This document shows, one piece after another, positions 26,966 through 37,669 of a stretch of DNA of 64,000 nucleotides; positions within the stretch are counted from its first letter, which is position 1; each line of letters opens with the position of its first letter. The notes beneath the pieces are model-generated. The model was given only the letters and a program-made list of their open reading frames with translations. It had not been told where the DNA came from and searched no databases. The position numbers were made by a program, and so were the translations under genes. The DNA comes from Hyphomicrobiales bacterium (GTDB lineage Bacteria; Pseudomonadota; Alphaproteobacteria; Rhizobiales; Rhizobiaceae), in the NCBI GenBank assembly GCA_900472625.1, contig UCIT01000015.1, positions 132-64,131 on the forward strand, in the 5' to 3' direction.

Positions 26966-28137
26966 AGATAGTAGGCGACGATGATCAGGCCGAGCCCGAT
27001 CATTGCGATCAGTGCCATCACATAATAGCTCGCCAGCCCAAGAAATGCGTAGATGTATCCGGATGCGATGGTCATCAGCCCCATGAACATGCCGTTGTAG
27101 AAGAAGTAGGCCCCTTGGGCCGACGATTCCTGCGTCGCCTGCACAGAGGCGACGATCCGCCGCTGCACACCCGTGTGCACGAAAGCGTAGCTGCAGGCAT
27201 GCATGCATTGCAGCAGGAAGAAGCCGACGAAGCCCCACTGCATCGGAAACAGCAGCCAGCGACAAACGCACATGGCCGCCCCGAAGCGGATCAGCGTCCA
27301 GGCATCGAAGCGGCGGCTCAGACGCCGGGACAGGAAAAACACGCTCACCTCGGCGGCAACGCCGGCGCTCCATAGAATCGCGATCTGCGCGCCGGTGAAA
27401 CCGAGTTCACGCCAGTAGATCGAGGCGAAGGTGTAAAGCAACGCATGGCTGGATTGCTGGATTGCAACCCCGATCAACAGCACCAGCAAATGCGGCTGTC
27501 TCAGCGAACTGCCCGTCGCCTGCTGCAGATCGACCGGCGTACCGCGCCGCCGCGTCGGCCCGATCCGCGGACAATAGATCGCCATGACCATCGTCATCAC
27601 GAAGCCGAAGATCATCACCGGCAGCACCATCTGCCCGCCCCAGTGGCTGATCAGCTGGCCGCCGACGAGCGTCGATACGATGAAAGCGATGGAGCCCCAG
27701 ACGCGCATCGATCCGTAATCGAGCCCCCAGCGCCGGACACCCGAGATCACGATCGATTCCACGACGGGCACATATGGCGCGAAGGTCGCGCCCTGAAGCG
27801 TAAAGACCAGCAGCACCGGCCAGAACGTATCCGTCCAGTAGAGAGCGATCGCAGTCAAGAGCGACAGCCCGCCCGAAAACACCAGAACGTCGGCCCGCTC
27901 CTTCATCCGGTCCGCATACATCGCCACAATGGGCGCCACGAGCACGCGAACCACCATCGGCACGGCGAGAATGATGCCGATCTCATGATCGTTGAAGCGG
28001 TGCATGGCGAGCCAGACCGGGAAGAACGGCAGCACAACACCGTTGACCAGCAGCGGCGCGCAATAGGACAATGCGCTCAGCATCCGGAAATGCTCGGGCG
28101 CGGCCTCGGAAAAAGAGGCGTTTGTGGCGGGAATCAT
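26920..28137 (-). CDS. MFS transporter, HCAT/PP-permease-like
   Basis: A 405-residue inner-membrane protein with about twelve transmembrane helices. Signals include SYCAPLLVNGVVLPFFPVWL, DHEIGIILAVPMVVRVLVAP, MYADRMKERADVLVF (the MFS loop 2-3 region) and DYGSMRVWGSIAFIVSTLVG, typical of the 3-phenylpropionate-transporter-like group. The substrate is unknown. Two starts are possible, 28176 and 28137; the latter gives an N-terminus more like relatives. It is convergent with dgcA and overlaps its 3' end, so the pair is probably antagonistic in transcription rather than an operon. Confidence 0.83.
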   Translation of the reverse strand: MIPATNASFSEAAPEHFRMLSALSYCAPLLVNGVVLPFFPVWLAMHRFNDHEIGIILAVPMVVRVLVAPIVAMYADRMKERADVLVFSGGLSLLTAIALYWTDTFWPVLLVFTLQGATFAPYVPVVESIVISGVRRWGLDYGSMRVWGSIAFIVSTLVGGQLISHWGGQMVLPVMIFGFVMTMVMAIYCPRIGPTRRRGTPVDLQQATGSSLRQPHLLVLLIGVAIQQSSHALLYTFASIYWRELGFTGAQIAILWSAGVAAEVSVFFLSRRLSRRFDAWTLIRFGAAMCVCRWLLFPMQWGFVGFFLLQCMHACSYAFVHTGVQRRIVASVQATQESSAQGAYFFYNGMFMGLMTIASGYIYAFLGLASYYVMALIAMIGLGLIIVAYYLQPQRAGSGGKTREA

Positions 28138-28313
28138 CGGTGTGGCCTGAAAGGAAAGGTGACTGTTGCCTAACATGCCAATTTGGGAGCCACCATGGCG
28201 AGATTTAGCCGCTCCAAACCGATTTCAAAAATAACCGAAAACTGTCGCGATATGGCAACGGCAGCAGTCGCACAAATCCATACCGCACCTGCGAAATCAA
28301 TACTCTCGCGGTC

Positions 28314-29126
28314 TCACGCAGCCTGCTGTGCGAGCTCCCGCTTCGGAAGGTGTTCGAGCGCCAGCGGTGCGGGCTCGACGGCGCCACCGATCGTCCGCCA
28401 TTCGATCAGTTCGAAGGTGCCGTCCCCGTGCTCGGCGATCGCCGTGCAGCTTTCGACCCAGTCGCCGGTGTTGATGTAGCGAACGCCGTCCATGTCTTCC
28501 ATCACGGCATGATGGATATGGCCGCAGATGACCCCGTCGGCGCCGTGCTTGCGCGCTTCGTCAGCGACGACCTTCTGGAATTCGCCGATGAAGTTGACGG
28601 CATGCTTGACCTGCAGCTTCGCCCAGGCCGAGAACGACCAATAAGGCATGCCGAGCTTGCGGCGGATGGCTGCGAGACCGATGTTGATCATGATCGCCAT
28701 GTCGTAGGCCCAATCGCCGAGATAGGCGAGCAGGCGGGCATTGCGCACCACCACGTCGAATTCGTCGCCATGCAGCACCAGGTATTTCTTGCCGTCGGCT
28801 GCCTCGTGCATCATCCGCTCGGCGACTTCGATGCCGCCGAAATGCATACCCGGAAAGTCGCGAAGGAATTCGTCGTGATTGCCGGGGATATAGACGATCC
28901 GCGTTCCCTTGCGCGCCTTGCGCAGCAGCTTCTGGATCACGTCGTTGCATTCCTGCGGCCAGTACCAGCTGCGCTTCAGCCGCCATCCATCGACGATATC
29001 GCCGACCAGGAAAATCGTGTCGGCCTCGTGATACTTCAGGAAGTCGATCAGGAAGTCGGCCTTCGCGGCTTTCGAGCCGAGATGCACGTCGGAAATAAAG
29101 AGCGTACGGAAGTGGCGGGTATCCAT
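28314..29126 (-). CDS. Metallophosphoesterase, UDP-2,3-diacylglucosamine diphosphatase-like
   Basis: The 270-residue protein has all calcineurin-like metal motifs in order: LFISDVHLGS, LVGDIVDGW, IYIPGNHDEFL-type sequence (IVYIPGNHDEF), LVLHGDEFDV and VICGHIHHAVM. This spacing matches the LpxH/LpxH2-like group, which in lipid A synthesis cleaves UDP-2,3-diacylglucosamine. Rhizobia usually also encode LpxI, so the true substrate may differ. The start at 29126 has GAAGGAT upstream. It stands alone. Confidence 0.8.
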   Translation of the reverse strand: MDTRHFRTLFISDVHLGSKAAKADFLIDFLKYHEADTIFLVGDIVDGWRLKRSWYWPQECNDVIQKLLRKARKGTRIVYIPGNHDEFLRDFPGMHFGGIEVAERMMHEAADGKKYLVLHGDEFDVVVRNARLLAYLGDWAYDMAIMINIGLAAIRRKLGMPYWSFSAWAKLQVKHAVNFIGEFQKVVADEARKHGADGVICGHIHHAVMEDMDGVRYINTGDWVESCTAIAEHGDGTFELIEWRTIGGAVEPAPLALEHLPKRELAQQAA

Positions 29127-29375
29127 ATTATCCTTCACAAGCATCCTGCCCGTGCCCCATGCTTCATCTGTGCCCCTGAAAACCAGACTCGTGTTTCAGG
29201 AAGATGACATCGGCGTGATCTGGCCGATATCTGTCACAAACCATCTCCGGTGTGTTCGCGCGGCGTCACATTCGTGCTGTTTTTACAAGGGCAACGGAAA
29301 TTCCCGCTGTTCCGGTCTTTCGATTGATGTATTGAAGTCGCTCCAAAGACAGCATGTGCGGCAGCCCGGAGGCTT

Positions 29376-31691
29376 ATGATGGATCACAGCGACAAACCGA
29401 AGACGGAAACCAGTGCGACAGGCGGCAGCCTCGATGAGCAGGCGCTGTTCTTCCATCGCTATCCCCGTCCCGGCAAAATCGAGATTCAGGCCACCAAGCC
29501 GCTCGGCAACCAGCGCGATCTGGCGCTCGCCTATTCGCCCGGCGTCGCCGCGCCCTGTCTCGCCATCCGCGACAATCCGGAAACGGCCGCCGACTACACC
29601 TCGCGCGCCAATCTCGTTGCCGTGATCTCCAACGGCACCGCCGTGCTTGGTCTCGGCAATATCGGTCCGCTGGCCTCCAAGCCGGTCATGGAAGGAAAGG
29701 CCGTCCTCTTCAAGAAATTCGCCAACATCGACGTCTTCGACATCGAGGTCGACGCTTCCACCGTCGAGCAGATGGTGTCTACCGTCGCCTCGCTGGAGCC
29801 GACTTTCGGCGGCATCAACCTTGAGGACATCAAGGCGCCGGAATGTTTCGAGATTGAGCGCCAGCTGCGCGAGAAGATGAAGATCCCGGTCTTCCACGAC
29901 GACCAGCACGGTACCGCCATCATCGTTGCCGCTGCCATCCTCAACGGCCTTGAGCTGGCCGGCAAGAATATCGAAGACGTCAAAATCGTCGCCTCCGGCG
30001 CTGGCGCTGCGGCGCTCGCCTGCCTCAACCTGCTCGTCACGCTCGGCGCACAGCGCAAGAACATCTGGGTCCACGACCTCGAAGGCCTCGTCTACGAAGG
30101 CCGTGTCGAACTGATGGACGAGTGGAAGAGCGTTTATGCCCAGAAGAGCGACACCCGCACGCTGGCTGAAAACATCGGCGGCGCCGACGTGTTCCTCGGC
30201 CTGTCGGCCGCCGGCGTCCTGAAGCCGGAGCTGCTGGCGCAGATGGCCGACAAGCCGCTGATCATGGCACTTGCCAACCCGAATCCTGAGATCATGCCGG
30301 ATCTTGCCCGCGCAGCTCGGCCCGACGCGATGATCTGCACTGGCCGCTCGGACTTCCCGAACCAGGTCAACAACGTCCTCTGCTTCCCCTTCATCTTCCG
30401 CGGCGCGCTCGATTGCGGCGCCGTGACCATCAACGAGGAGATGAAGATGGCGGCCGTGCGCGCCATCGCCTCGCTCGCCCGAGAGGAGCCGTCCGACGTC
30501 GCCGCCCGCGCCTATAGCGGCGAGACGCCGATCTTCGGTCCGAACTACCTGATCCCCTCGCCCTTCGATCCGCGCTTGATCCTGCGCATTGCGCCGGCTG
30601 TTGCGAAGGCAGCGGCCGAAAGCGGCGTGGCGCTGCGCCCGATCGCCGATTTCCCGGCCTATCTCGACGAGCTGAACCGCTTTGTCTTCCGCTCCGGCTT
30701 CGTCATGAAGCCGATCTTCGCTGCCGCTAAGGATGCCGACAAGAAGCGCGTCATCTTCTCGGAAGGCGAAGATGAGCGCGTCCTGCGCGCCGCCCAGGTG
30801 CTGCTTGAGGAAGGCATCGCCAAGCCGATCCTGATCGGTCGCCCGCAGGTCATCGAGACCCGCCTGAAGCGCTACGGTCTGCGCATCCGGCCGCTGTCGG
30901 ATTTCGACGTCATCAACCCGGAAGACGATCCGCGTTTCCGTGAATATGTCGATCTCTATCTGTCGCTGGTCGGTCGCCGCGGCGTCATCCCGGAAGCCGC
31001 CCGCACCATCGTCCGCACCAACGCCACCGTCATCGGCGCACTGGCGCTGAAGCGCGGCGAAGCTGACGCGCTGATCTGTGGTCTCGAAGGCCGCTATGAG
31101 AAACACCTGCGCGATGTTCGCCAGATCATCGGCAAGCGCCCGAATGTCCGTGACTTCTCGGCGCTCAGCCTGCTGATCTCGCAGCGCGGCGCAACCTTCT
31201 TCACCGACACCTTCGTGACCTTCAATCCGAACGCCGAGGAAGTGGCCGAATCGGCCATTCTCGCCGCCGAGGAAATCAAGCGCTTCGGCATCACCCCGCG
31301 CGCCGCGCTCGTCTCGCACTCCAACTTCGGTTCGCGTGAAAGCGATAGCGCCACGAAGATGCGCGCTGCCCTGCAGCTCGTGCGCGACGTAGCACCCGAA
31401 CTGGAGATCGACGGCGAAATGCACGGCGAAAGTGCCATTTCGGAAGCGCTGCGCCAGCGCGTCATGCCGGATACCACGCTGCATGGCGAGGCCAACCTGC
31501 TGGTCTTCCCGAACCTCGATGCCGCCAACATCACGCTCGGTGTCGTCAAGTCGATGACCGACGGCCTGCATGTCGGCCCGATCCTGCTCGGCGCCGCCCT
31601 GCCCGCCCACATCCTGGCGCCGTCGGTGACGTCGCGCGGCGTGGTCAACATGGCGGCGCTTGCCGTCGTCGAGGCCTCCCAGCCGGCGTGA
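29376..31691 (+). CDS. Malic enzyme with C-terminal phosphotransacetylase-like domain
   Basis: The 771-residue protein decarboxylates malate to pyruvate. Residues about 25-440 are the malic enzyme: [62 protein letters not shown] and [14 protein letters not shown]. Residues about 450-771 resemble phosphate acetyltransferase ([30 protein letters not shown]) but are regulatory in this family. Rhizobia have an NAD-type (Dme, needed for nitrogen fixation in Sinorhizobium) and an NADP-type (Tme) paralogue of the same build; I cannot tell which this is. GGAGG lies five bases before the ATG. Confidence 0.93.
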   Translation: MMDHSDKPKTETSATGGSLDEQALFFHRYPRPGKIEIQATKPLGNQRDLALAYSPGVAAPCLAIRDNPETAADYTSRANLVAVISNGTAVLGLGNIGPLASKPVMEGKAVLFKKFANIDVFDIEVDASTVEQMVSTVASLEPTFGGINLEDIKAPECFEIERQLREKMKIPVFHDDQHGTAIIVAAAILNGLELAGKNIEDVKIVASGAGAAALACLNLLVTLGAQRKNIWVHDLEGLVYEGRVELMDEWKSVYAQKSDTRTLAENIGGADVFLGLSAAGVLKPELLAQMADKPLIMALANPNPEIMPDLARAARPDAMICTGRSDFPNQVNNVLCFPFIFRGALDCGAVTINEEMKMAAVRAIASLAREEPSDVAARAYSGETPIFGPNYLIPSPFDPRLILRIAPAVAKAAAESGVALRPIADFPAYLDELNRFVFRSGFVMKPIFAAAKDADKKRVIFSEGEDERVLRAAQVLLEEGIAKPILIGRPQVIETRLKRYGLRIRPLSDFDVINPEDDPRFREYVDLYLSLVGRRGVIPEAARTIVRTNATVIGALALKRGEADALICGLEGRYEKHLRDVRQIIGKRPNVRDFSALSLLISQRGATFFTDTFVTFNPNAEEVAESAILAAEEIKRFGITPRAALVSHSNFGSRESDSATKMRAALQLVRDVAPELEIDGEMHGESAISEALRQRVMPDTTLHGEANLLVFPNLDAANITLGVVKSMTDGLHVGPILLGAALPAHILAPSVTSRGVVNMAALAVVEASQPA

Positions 31692-31760
31692 TTTGGCACA
31701 TCACGGAAAAATGCGTTAGGCTTTCAGCGCGAGCTTGTTAAGAGAAGCAGGCTATATCGG

Positions 31761-31782
31761 AGGGCGGATCGAGATCCGCCCT
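31761..31782. terminator. Perfect hairpin after the malic enzyme gene
   Basis: AGGGCGGATC and GATCCGCCCT form a perfect 10-bp inverted repeat with a 2-base centre, 70 bases after the stop codon and 36 before the next start. There is no U tract, so rho-independent termination is uncertain. Confidence 0.45.
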
Positions 31783-31817
31783 GATCCACTGGTCTTCGCA
31801 CACCACGGGACGATGCC

Positions 31818-32963
31818 TTGAAACGCTGGAAACTGTCCGCAGTCCTGCTGATTGCCCTGTCGACCCCGGCCTACGCGCAGGTCGCGCCGATCTGCGGCAG
31901 CCTGCGCGCCCGTCTGGCCACCCTTCCCGAAGTCATCGGCAGCACGCCTGAAGTGCGCAAATTCGCCGGCGCCATCGCCGAGCAAAACCTCGAACTGCGC
32001 AAGCTGCGCAGCGATCTCAGGCGCAATGGCTGCAGCAGCGGCAGCATGGTCGTCATCGGCGGCGACAACGCCGGGTATTGCGGCGAACTCGAGCAGGCCG
32101 AAACCAAGATGCTCGACAACATCAGCTATCTCCAGCAGCGCCGCGACGAGCTGCGCGCCGGTAGCCAGGAGACCCGCACCCGCAACGAGCTTCTGGCGGC
32201 GCTCGATGAGAACGACTGCAACGCGCCGATGCAGCAGTATGACGGCCGGCAGGATGACGCGCGCTCATACGAGGGCCAGCCCTACGGCGAGCCGCATTAT
32301 GCCGAGCCGCCCAGCATCGACGACCAGGCGAACCGCAACGATACCTTCATCCCCCTAGACGGCGACAATCGCCGGGCCTACGCAGAACCGGGCGCGCAAG
32401 GCCTAACGCACCTCAACACGATCTGCGTGCGCACCTGCGACGGCGGCTTCTTCCCAATCCGCTCGAACGCTACCTCCTTCGATTTCGCCCGCGACGCCAG
32501 CACCTGCCAGCAGATGTGCCCGGGGATCGAGACGGAGCTCTTCTATCACGACGTCTCCCAGGGCGAGACGGAGAACATGGTCTCGGCCTCGACGGGAGCA
32601 CCTTACAGCGCCATGCCGAACGCTTTCGCCTACAAGACCCGAAAGCCTGGCGAAAAGTCCTCCTGCAGCTGCAACCTGCCCGCCTATTACGAACAGATGC
32701 GCCGGAACCAGAAGGTCAGCGCAGTGCCGCCGAAAGGCTCGATCACCACGATCGAGACCGCCAAGCCGCCGACGCCGGCCGCAACACCGGCACCTGAACC
32801 GACCCCGCAGGCTCAGGTCCCGGATCGGCCCTATGATCCCGCCGCCGGCAATGTCCGCCAGGTTGGCCCGCAATTCCTCGCCGGCGATCAGGGCAGCATC
32901 GATCTCAGGAACCCGGCCATGCCGGGCGCCCAGCCGCAGCAGCCACCGGCCGCCAAACCGTAG
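31818..32963 (+). CDS. DUF2865 domain-containing secreted protein
   Basis: The 381-residue product has a signal peptide (MKRWKLSAVLLIALSTPAYA). A helical stretch follows (residues about 30-130) with a conserved central domain of DUF2865 type: TICVRTCDGGFFPIRSNATS, CQQMCPGIETELFYH, YSAMPNAFAYKTRK and SCSCNLPAYY. The paired cysteines suggest disulfides in the periplasm. The C-terminal 80 residues are Pro/Ala-rich. The family occurs in rhizobia and relatives and has no established role. The start is an ATG or TTG near 31818, followed by a typical n-region MKRWK. Confidence 0.82.
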   Translation: MKRWKLSAVLLIALSTPAYAQVAPICGSLRARLATLPEVIGSTPEVRKFAGAIAEQNLELRKLRSDLRRNGCSSGSMVVIGGDNAGYCGELEQAETKMLDNISYLQQRRDELRAGSQETRTRNELLAALDENDCNAPMQQYDGRQDDARSYEGQPYGEPHYAEPPSIDDQANRNDTFIPLDGDNRRAYAEPGAQGLTHLNTICVRTCDGGFFPIRSNATSFDFARDASTCQQMCPGIETELFYHDVSQGETENMVSASTGAPYSAMPNAFAYKTRKPGEKSSCSCNLPAYYEQMRRNQKVSAVPPKGSITTIETAKPPTPAATPAPEPTPQAQVPDRPYDPAAGNVRQVGPQFLAGDQGSIDLRNPAMPGAQPQQPPAAKP

Positions 32964-32981
32964 AGGCCCGCGCAGCGCGGC

Positions 32982-33713
<732 letters not shown>

Positions 33714-33724
33714 CTATGATTGTC

Positions 33725-33885
33725 GGGCCGGTCTTCTGACTTGGCGTCATCCGTCTGCCGCACCTTCCCGGCAAAAGCCAGTGGCATCAAGCGGCAGACG
33801 TCGGCCTTACAGCGTTGGGCACGTTCCGGTCTTGCACCGAATTCCCGATTCTCCCGCAAGCCTGCGGGCACCCGACGCGGCACCT
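33725..33885 (-). promoter_or_regulatory. Cobalamin riboswitch upstream of bluB
   Basis: Read on the minus strand, the conserved blocks occur in order: AGGTGCC (33885-33879), GGGAATTCGGTGCAAGACCGGA (33845-33824, B12 box region), GCCACTGG (33785-33778), GGGAAGGTG and the closing GATGACGCCAAGTCAGAAGACC (about 33751-33730). The spacing and sequence fit the AdoCbl riboswitch consensus well. The switch ends about 55 bases before the bluB start and would lower bluB expression when B12 is plentiful. Confidence 0.95.
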
Positions 33886-33915
33886 ATGTCGTCAAATCTT
33901 CGTCGAGGCAACCGC

Positions 33916-34749
33916 TCAATCCGCAACCGGGAAATATCTGACATAGGCGAATTCGTCACCACCAGGTGACCAGTTCGGAACGTTGATCGACCCCTGCCCG
34001 CCGAACAGTTCGAATAGGGTCCGGATATTGCCGCCATCCATATCCATCATCCGCATGAGCACATGCTTGTCACGCGGATGATCGAACACGTCAGGGGCAT
34101 AGGAGATCAACAGCACCTTATCGTTGCCGGGAGACGGATGGGCGAACCAGTTGCCATAATTGTCATGCGTCACCTGTTCCAGCCCGGTCCCGTCAGGATG
34201 GATCCGCCAGATCTGCATCAGACCGGTGCGGCTGGAGTTGAAATAGATCCACTGTCCGTCGAACGAATAGTCCGGCCCGTCGTTGCGCCCTTCACCGTGC
34301 GTCAGCCGCCGCTCTTCGCCGCCCGTCACATCGATCGTATAGATATCGAAGAGATCTCCACGAATGCCGCAATAGGCCAGTTCCTTGCCGTCGGGCGACC
34401 AGCCGTGCCAGTAGGACGGGTGGTTGGCAGTCACCAGAACAGGCGTGCCTCCGTCGATCGGCAGCGTGTAGATTGCCGACTTGCCGAACTCGATCTTGTC
34501 GGAAATGACGATCCGGGTACCATCCGGCGAAATTCCGTGGTCGTTGTTGCAGGCCGTCGCAAAGCCGGTTGCGACCTTGGTCACATCCTGCGACCCGTCG
34601 AGCGCCAGCCGGTACAGCAATCCATCGTCGTTGAGCAGCAGATAACTGCCGTCAGGCGCAAAATTCGGCGCCTCGACGAGCCGCTCCGTCTGCCAGACGA
34701 CCCGGGCCCGACCCGTGTTGACGTTGTAAATCTCGACTGAACTGCGCAC
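33916..34749 (-). CDS. TolB-like beta-propeller protein
   Basis: The 277-residue protein is built of WD40-like PD40 repeats as in TolB: NFAPDGSYLLLNDDG, GISPDGTRIVISDK, GWSPDGKELAYCG, SFDGQWIYFNSSRTG, MQIWRIHPDGTGLEQVTHD and NWSPGGDEFAYVRY. Unlike TolB there is no signal peptide or N-terminal domain, so a cytosolic location is likely and the Tol-Pal role is unlikely. Function unknown. The start is GTG with GAGGAGG eight bases upstream. Confidence 0.82.
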   Translation of the reverse strand: MRSSVEIYNVNTGRARVVWQTERLVEAPNFAPDGSYLLLNDDGLLYRLALDGSQDVTKVATGFATACNNDHGISPDGTRIVISDKIEFGKSAIYTLPIDGGTPVLVTANHPSYWHGWSPDGKELAYCGIRGDLFDIYTIDVTGGEERRLTHGEGRNDGPDYSFDGQWIYFNSSRTGLMQIWRIHPDGTGLEQVTHDNYGNWFAHPSPGNDKVLLISYAPDVFDHPRDKHVLMRMMDMDGGNIRTLFELFGGQGSINVPNWSPGGDEFAYVRYFPVAD

Positions 34750-34964
34750 GAAAGAGCCTCCTCGAACCGAAACATGCGCCCCGACCTACGCCACCTAGCC
34801 ACCCCTGGCAAGGATCGCGGCGTTAACCCGTCAAAGCCTGCAACCTGACGCCGAAATATTGTGATCAAAAAAGCGTTAAGCGCGGGAAACAATTGCGGTT
34901 CATCTAGCGTTCATGACGCGGATGTGACAGTTCCATGACGATACGATGACATTGGAGTTCCCCG

Positions 34965-36893
34965 TTGATCGCGCAAGTTTTGAGGTCCCAAGCGGCGATG
35001 CGTGTCGCGGCGCTTTATAGCGGCTCCGATGCTGGCGTACGCCCGTTCATCCTACGCGGCGCGATTGCCATCGCGCTGACCGCGATCATGGCCTTGCTGG
35101 CGACCTTCTCGGTCGAAGTCATTGCCCGCGGCGGCGTCGCCGATGTCGGGGAATTCCTGTCGTCGCCGGCGCGTCCGGGCATGACGACGGTGGCGATGCT
35201 GACGGTGCTGATGTTGTGCGTCGACGCGGCGCTCGGACGCCGCTTCCTGTCGGCGCTCATCGTCCTGCCGCTGGTCCTCGTTCCCGCGCTCGTTTCCAAC
35301 CAGAAACAACATTATCTATCGGACCCGCTCTATCCCTCGGACATGCTGTTCGGCCGGCAGATATTTGAACTCCTGCCCGTCATGGTGCGCGACCGTCCGA
35401 TGACGGCTGTGGCCATCGCCGTCGGCATCTTGCTCTCCGTCACCGGCCTCGTGCTTGCCTGGCGCTATGCGTGGCGTCACCTGCCGACAATGGCGCGGCG
35501 CAACCGCATCCGTAACCTCTGCCTGACGCTCCCGATAATCGCTGCTTTTGCCTCACTGATGGACTATTCGCAGTATTCCTATATCCGCGACCGCCTGCAG
35601 GTGGTGCCGATGATGTGGGACCAGAAGGAAAACTACCGCAGCAACGGCTTCATCCTCGCCTTCATCTTCAACGTTCCGATGGCAGACGTTAAAGCCCCCG
35701 CCGGGTTCAACGCGCAGGCGCTCGACGCCATCCCTTCGCGCAACTACGGCTATCTCGCCGGCCCTCGCGAAAAGCCGGATGTCATCATGCTGATGAGCGA
35801 ATCCTTCTGGGACCCGACGCGGCTGAAGACGCTGAAATTCTCGGAAGATCCGATGCCGACCATTCGCGCGGCGCAATCCGGCCACGTCTTCTCGCCCGAG
35901 TTCGGCGGCATGACCGCCAATGTCGAGTTCGAGGCACTGACAGGGTTCTCCAACGCCTTCCTGCCCTATGGCAGCATTCCCTATCAGCAGTATATCCGCA
36001 ACGACATCCCGTCGCTCGCCACGTTCTTCCGGGGCGAAGGCTATGCGGCGCGTGCACTGCATCCGTTCAGCGGCTGGTTCTGGAACCGCAACGAGGTCTA
36101 CAAGGATTTCGGCTTCGAGGAATTCCGCACCGAAGAGACCATGCCGACCATGGAAAAGCGCGGCATCTTCGCCTCCGATGACAGCCTGATGAAGGAGATC
36201 ATGCAGGAAGCCGACGGTATGGATCGTTTGTTCTTCTTCTTTGCCGTCACGCTTCAGGGACATGGCCCCTACGAGGCCAACCGCTACGCCAACAACACGG
36301 TCGACATCAAGGGGAACCTGACCGACGCCGACCGGGCGACGCTCGCCACCTACACCCAGGGCGTCAAGGAGGCCGATGAGAGCTTCAAGATGCTAACGGA
36401 ATGGGCAGCCAAGCGCGACCGCGAGACGATTATCGTGCTCTGGGGCGATCACCTGCCACCGCTCGGAAACGTCTACATGGACACTGGCTACATGCCCGAC
36501 CAGGTCGCGACCCGCCGCGCGTCGGTCAGCGTCATGAAGCAGGAACACGAGACGCCGCTGGTGATCTGGTCCAACAAGAAGGGCGCCAAGGCCGACATCG
36601 GCACCATCAGCCCGTCGCAACTGCCCTATCACCTGCTGAAGTTCGCCGGCTACGAGCACCCGTTCTACACGGGCTTCCTCGGTCGCGTTCAAAAGAAATA
36701 TTCGATCGTCGATCGCTACCAGCTTGTTGGTCGCGACGATACGGCATCTCCGGATTGGGTTCGCGATACCAAGACGCTCGATCCGCTGGTGCGGGACTAC
36801 CGGTATCTCCAGCACGATATCATGTTCGGCAAATCGCAGACCGTGGAACGCTTCTTCCCGCAGCATTCCTGGCTGCACAGCCAGGGGTCCTGA
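34965..36893 (+). CDS. LTA synthase family protein (membrane sulfatase-like phosphoglycerol transferase)
   Basis: A 642-residue inner-membrane enzyme. Five hydrophobic segments lie within residues 28-200. The periplasmic catalytic domain shows the metal ligand Glu279 in MLMSESFWD, the nucleophile Thr317 in EFGGMTANVEFEALTGFSN and the Asp495-His496 pair in LWGDHLPPLG. In Gram-positives such enzymes polymerise glycerol phosphate; in Gram-negatives relatives (OpgB, rhizobial CgmA/CgmB) move phosphoglycerol from phospholipid to periplasmic glucans. I infer a role of that sort here. The start TTG at 34965 has GGAG upstream; ATG 34998 is the alternative. Confidence 0.83.
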   Translation: MIAQVLRSQAAMRVAALYSGSDAGVRPFILRGAIAIALTAIMALLATFSVEVIARGGVADVGEFLSSPARPGMTTVAMLTVLMLCVDAALGRRFLSALIVLPLVLVPALVSNQKQHYLSDPLYPSDMLFGRQIFELLPVMVRDRPMTAVAIAVGILLSVTGLVLAWRYAWRHLPTMARRNRIRNLCLTLPIIAAFASLMDYSQYSYIRDRLQVVPMMWDQKENYRSNGFILAFIFNVPMADVKAPAGFNAQALDAIPSRNYGYLAGPREKPDVIMLMSESFWDPTRLKTLKFSEDPMPTIRAAQSGHVFSPEFGGMTANVEFEALTGFSNAFLPYGSIPYQQYIRNDIPSLATFFRGEGYAARALHPFSGWFWNRNEVYKDFGFEEFRTEETMPTMEKRGIFASDDSLMKEIMQEADGMDRLFFFFAVTLQGHGPYEANRYANNTVDIKGNLTDADRATLATYTQGVKEADESFKMLTEWAAKRDRETIIVLWGDHLPPLGNVYMDTGYMPDQVATRRASVSVMKQEHETPLVIWSNKKGAKADIGTISPSQLPYHLLKFAGYEHPFYTGFLGRVQKKYSIVDRYQLVGRDDTASPDWVRDTKTLDPLVRDYRYLQHDIMFGKSQTVERFFPQHSWLHSQGS

Positions 36894-36977
36894 GGTCGGC
36901 TGCAGCGTCTGCCGCATTGCATTTTCACCTGAGAACGGAATACTCCCGGGCACATACAGCCATTCGGGAGTCGCGCC

Positions 36978-37502
36978 GTGAACAATCTATCCAGTTTCGT
37001 CCACCTGCATTTCGACAAGTCTGCCAACGAGCTTGGCGATATCGAAAAGCGCGTGCTCGCCAAGGCGCATGAGCGCAAGATCATCTCCACCGACATCAAT
37101 GCGGCGTTGCAAGCCGAATCCTCGCTGGGCGAGCGCATGGCCGACGGCATCGCCCGCATCGGCGGCTCCTGGGGCTTTATCACCACATTTCTGATCTTCC
37201 TGGTGGTTTGGTGCGTGATCAACACGGTCGTGCTCGCCACCCGCGCCTTCGATCCCTACCCGTTCATCTTCCTCAATCTCGTGCTGTCGATGATTGCCGC
37301 TATTCAGGCACCGATCATCATGATGTCGCAGAACCGGCAGGCCGAACGGGACCGTTTCGAAGCCGCCAAGGACTACGAGGTCAACCTAAAAGCCGAGCTC
37401 GAAGTGCTCTCCCTGCATCAGAAGATCGATATGCAAGTGCTGACCGAGATTGCTGCGCTACGGGCCGATATCGCGCAGCTGACGCAGAGAATTGGCGGAT
37501 AA
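36978..37502 (+). CDS. DUF1003 domain-containing membrane protein
   Basis: The 174-residue protein shows the DUF1003 core: LGERMADGIARIGGSWGFI, two helices (FLIFLVVWCVINTVVLATRA and PFIFLNLVLSMIAAIQAPII) and the signature MMSQNRQAERDRFEAAKDYEVN. A coiled region at the C-terminus (residues about 140-170) follows. Function unknown; likely in the inner membrane with both ends in the cytosol. The start is GTG with CGGGAG upstream. It follows the LTA-synthase-like gene by 84 bases. Confidence 0.85.
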   Translation: MNNLSSFVHLHFDKSANELGDIEKRVLAKAHERKIISTDINAALQAESSLGERMADGIARIGGSWGFITTFLIFLVVWCVINTVVLATRAFDPYPFIFLNLVLSMIAAIQAPIIMMSQNRQAERDRFEAAKDYEVNLKAELEVLSLHQKIDMQVLTEIAALRADIAQLTQRIGG

Positions 37503-37669
37503 TGGAGGATATAGTCTCGCGACGTGAAATAAATTCGAGAATATCTGCCAATTCCCAAGTATTCCATATTGAAACAACTGAAAAAATGTAAGAGGAGCGG
37601 TAGCACCAAAGTCGAACGAACAATACGACGCGACGGCCTGAGCCGCAGCAGCACCGCATGTGAGTTGGA

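Noticed and set aside
29175-29200. Inverted repeat CCTGAAA/TTTCAGG before the malic enzyme gene
   Set aside because: Seven base pairs with a 12-base loop, no T run and no conserved leader element. Likely chance.
29283-31610. Open frame of 775 codons opposite the malic enzyme gene
   Set aside because: The plus strand encodes an intact malic enzyme with clear motifs; the opposite frame is low in hydrophobic order and Asp/Arg-rich.
37503-37669. AT-richer stretch as sign of a mobile island
   Set aside because: It is only about 160 bases long, without flanking repeats or tRNA junction, and fits a promoter region.
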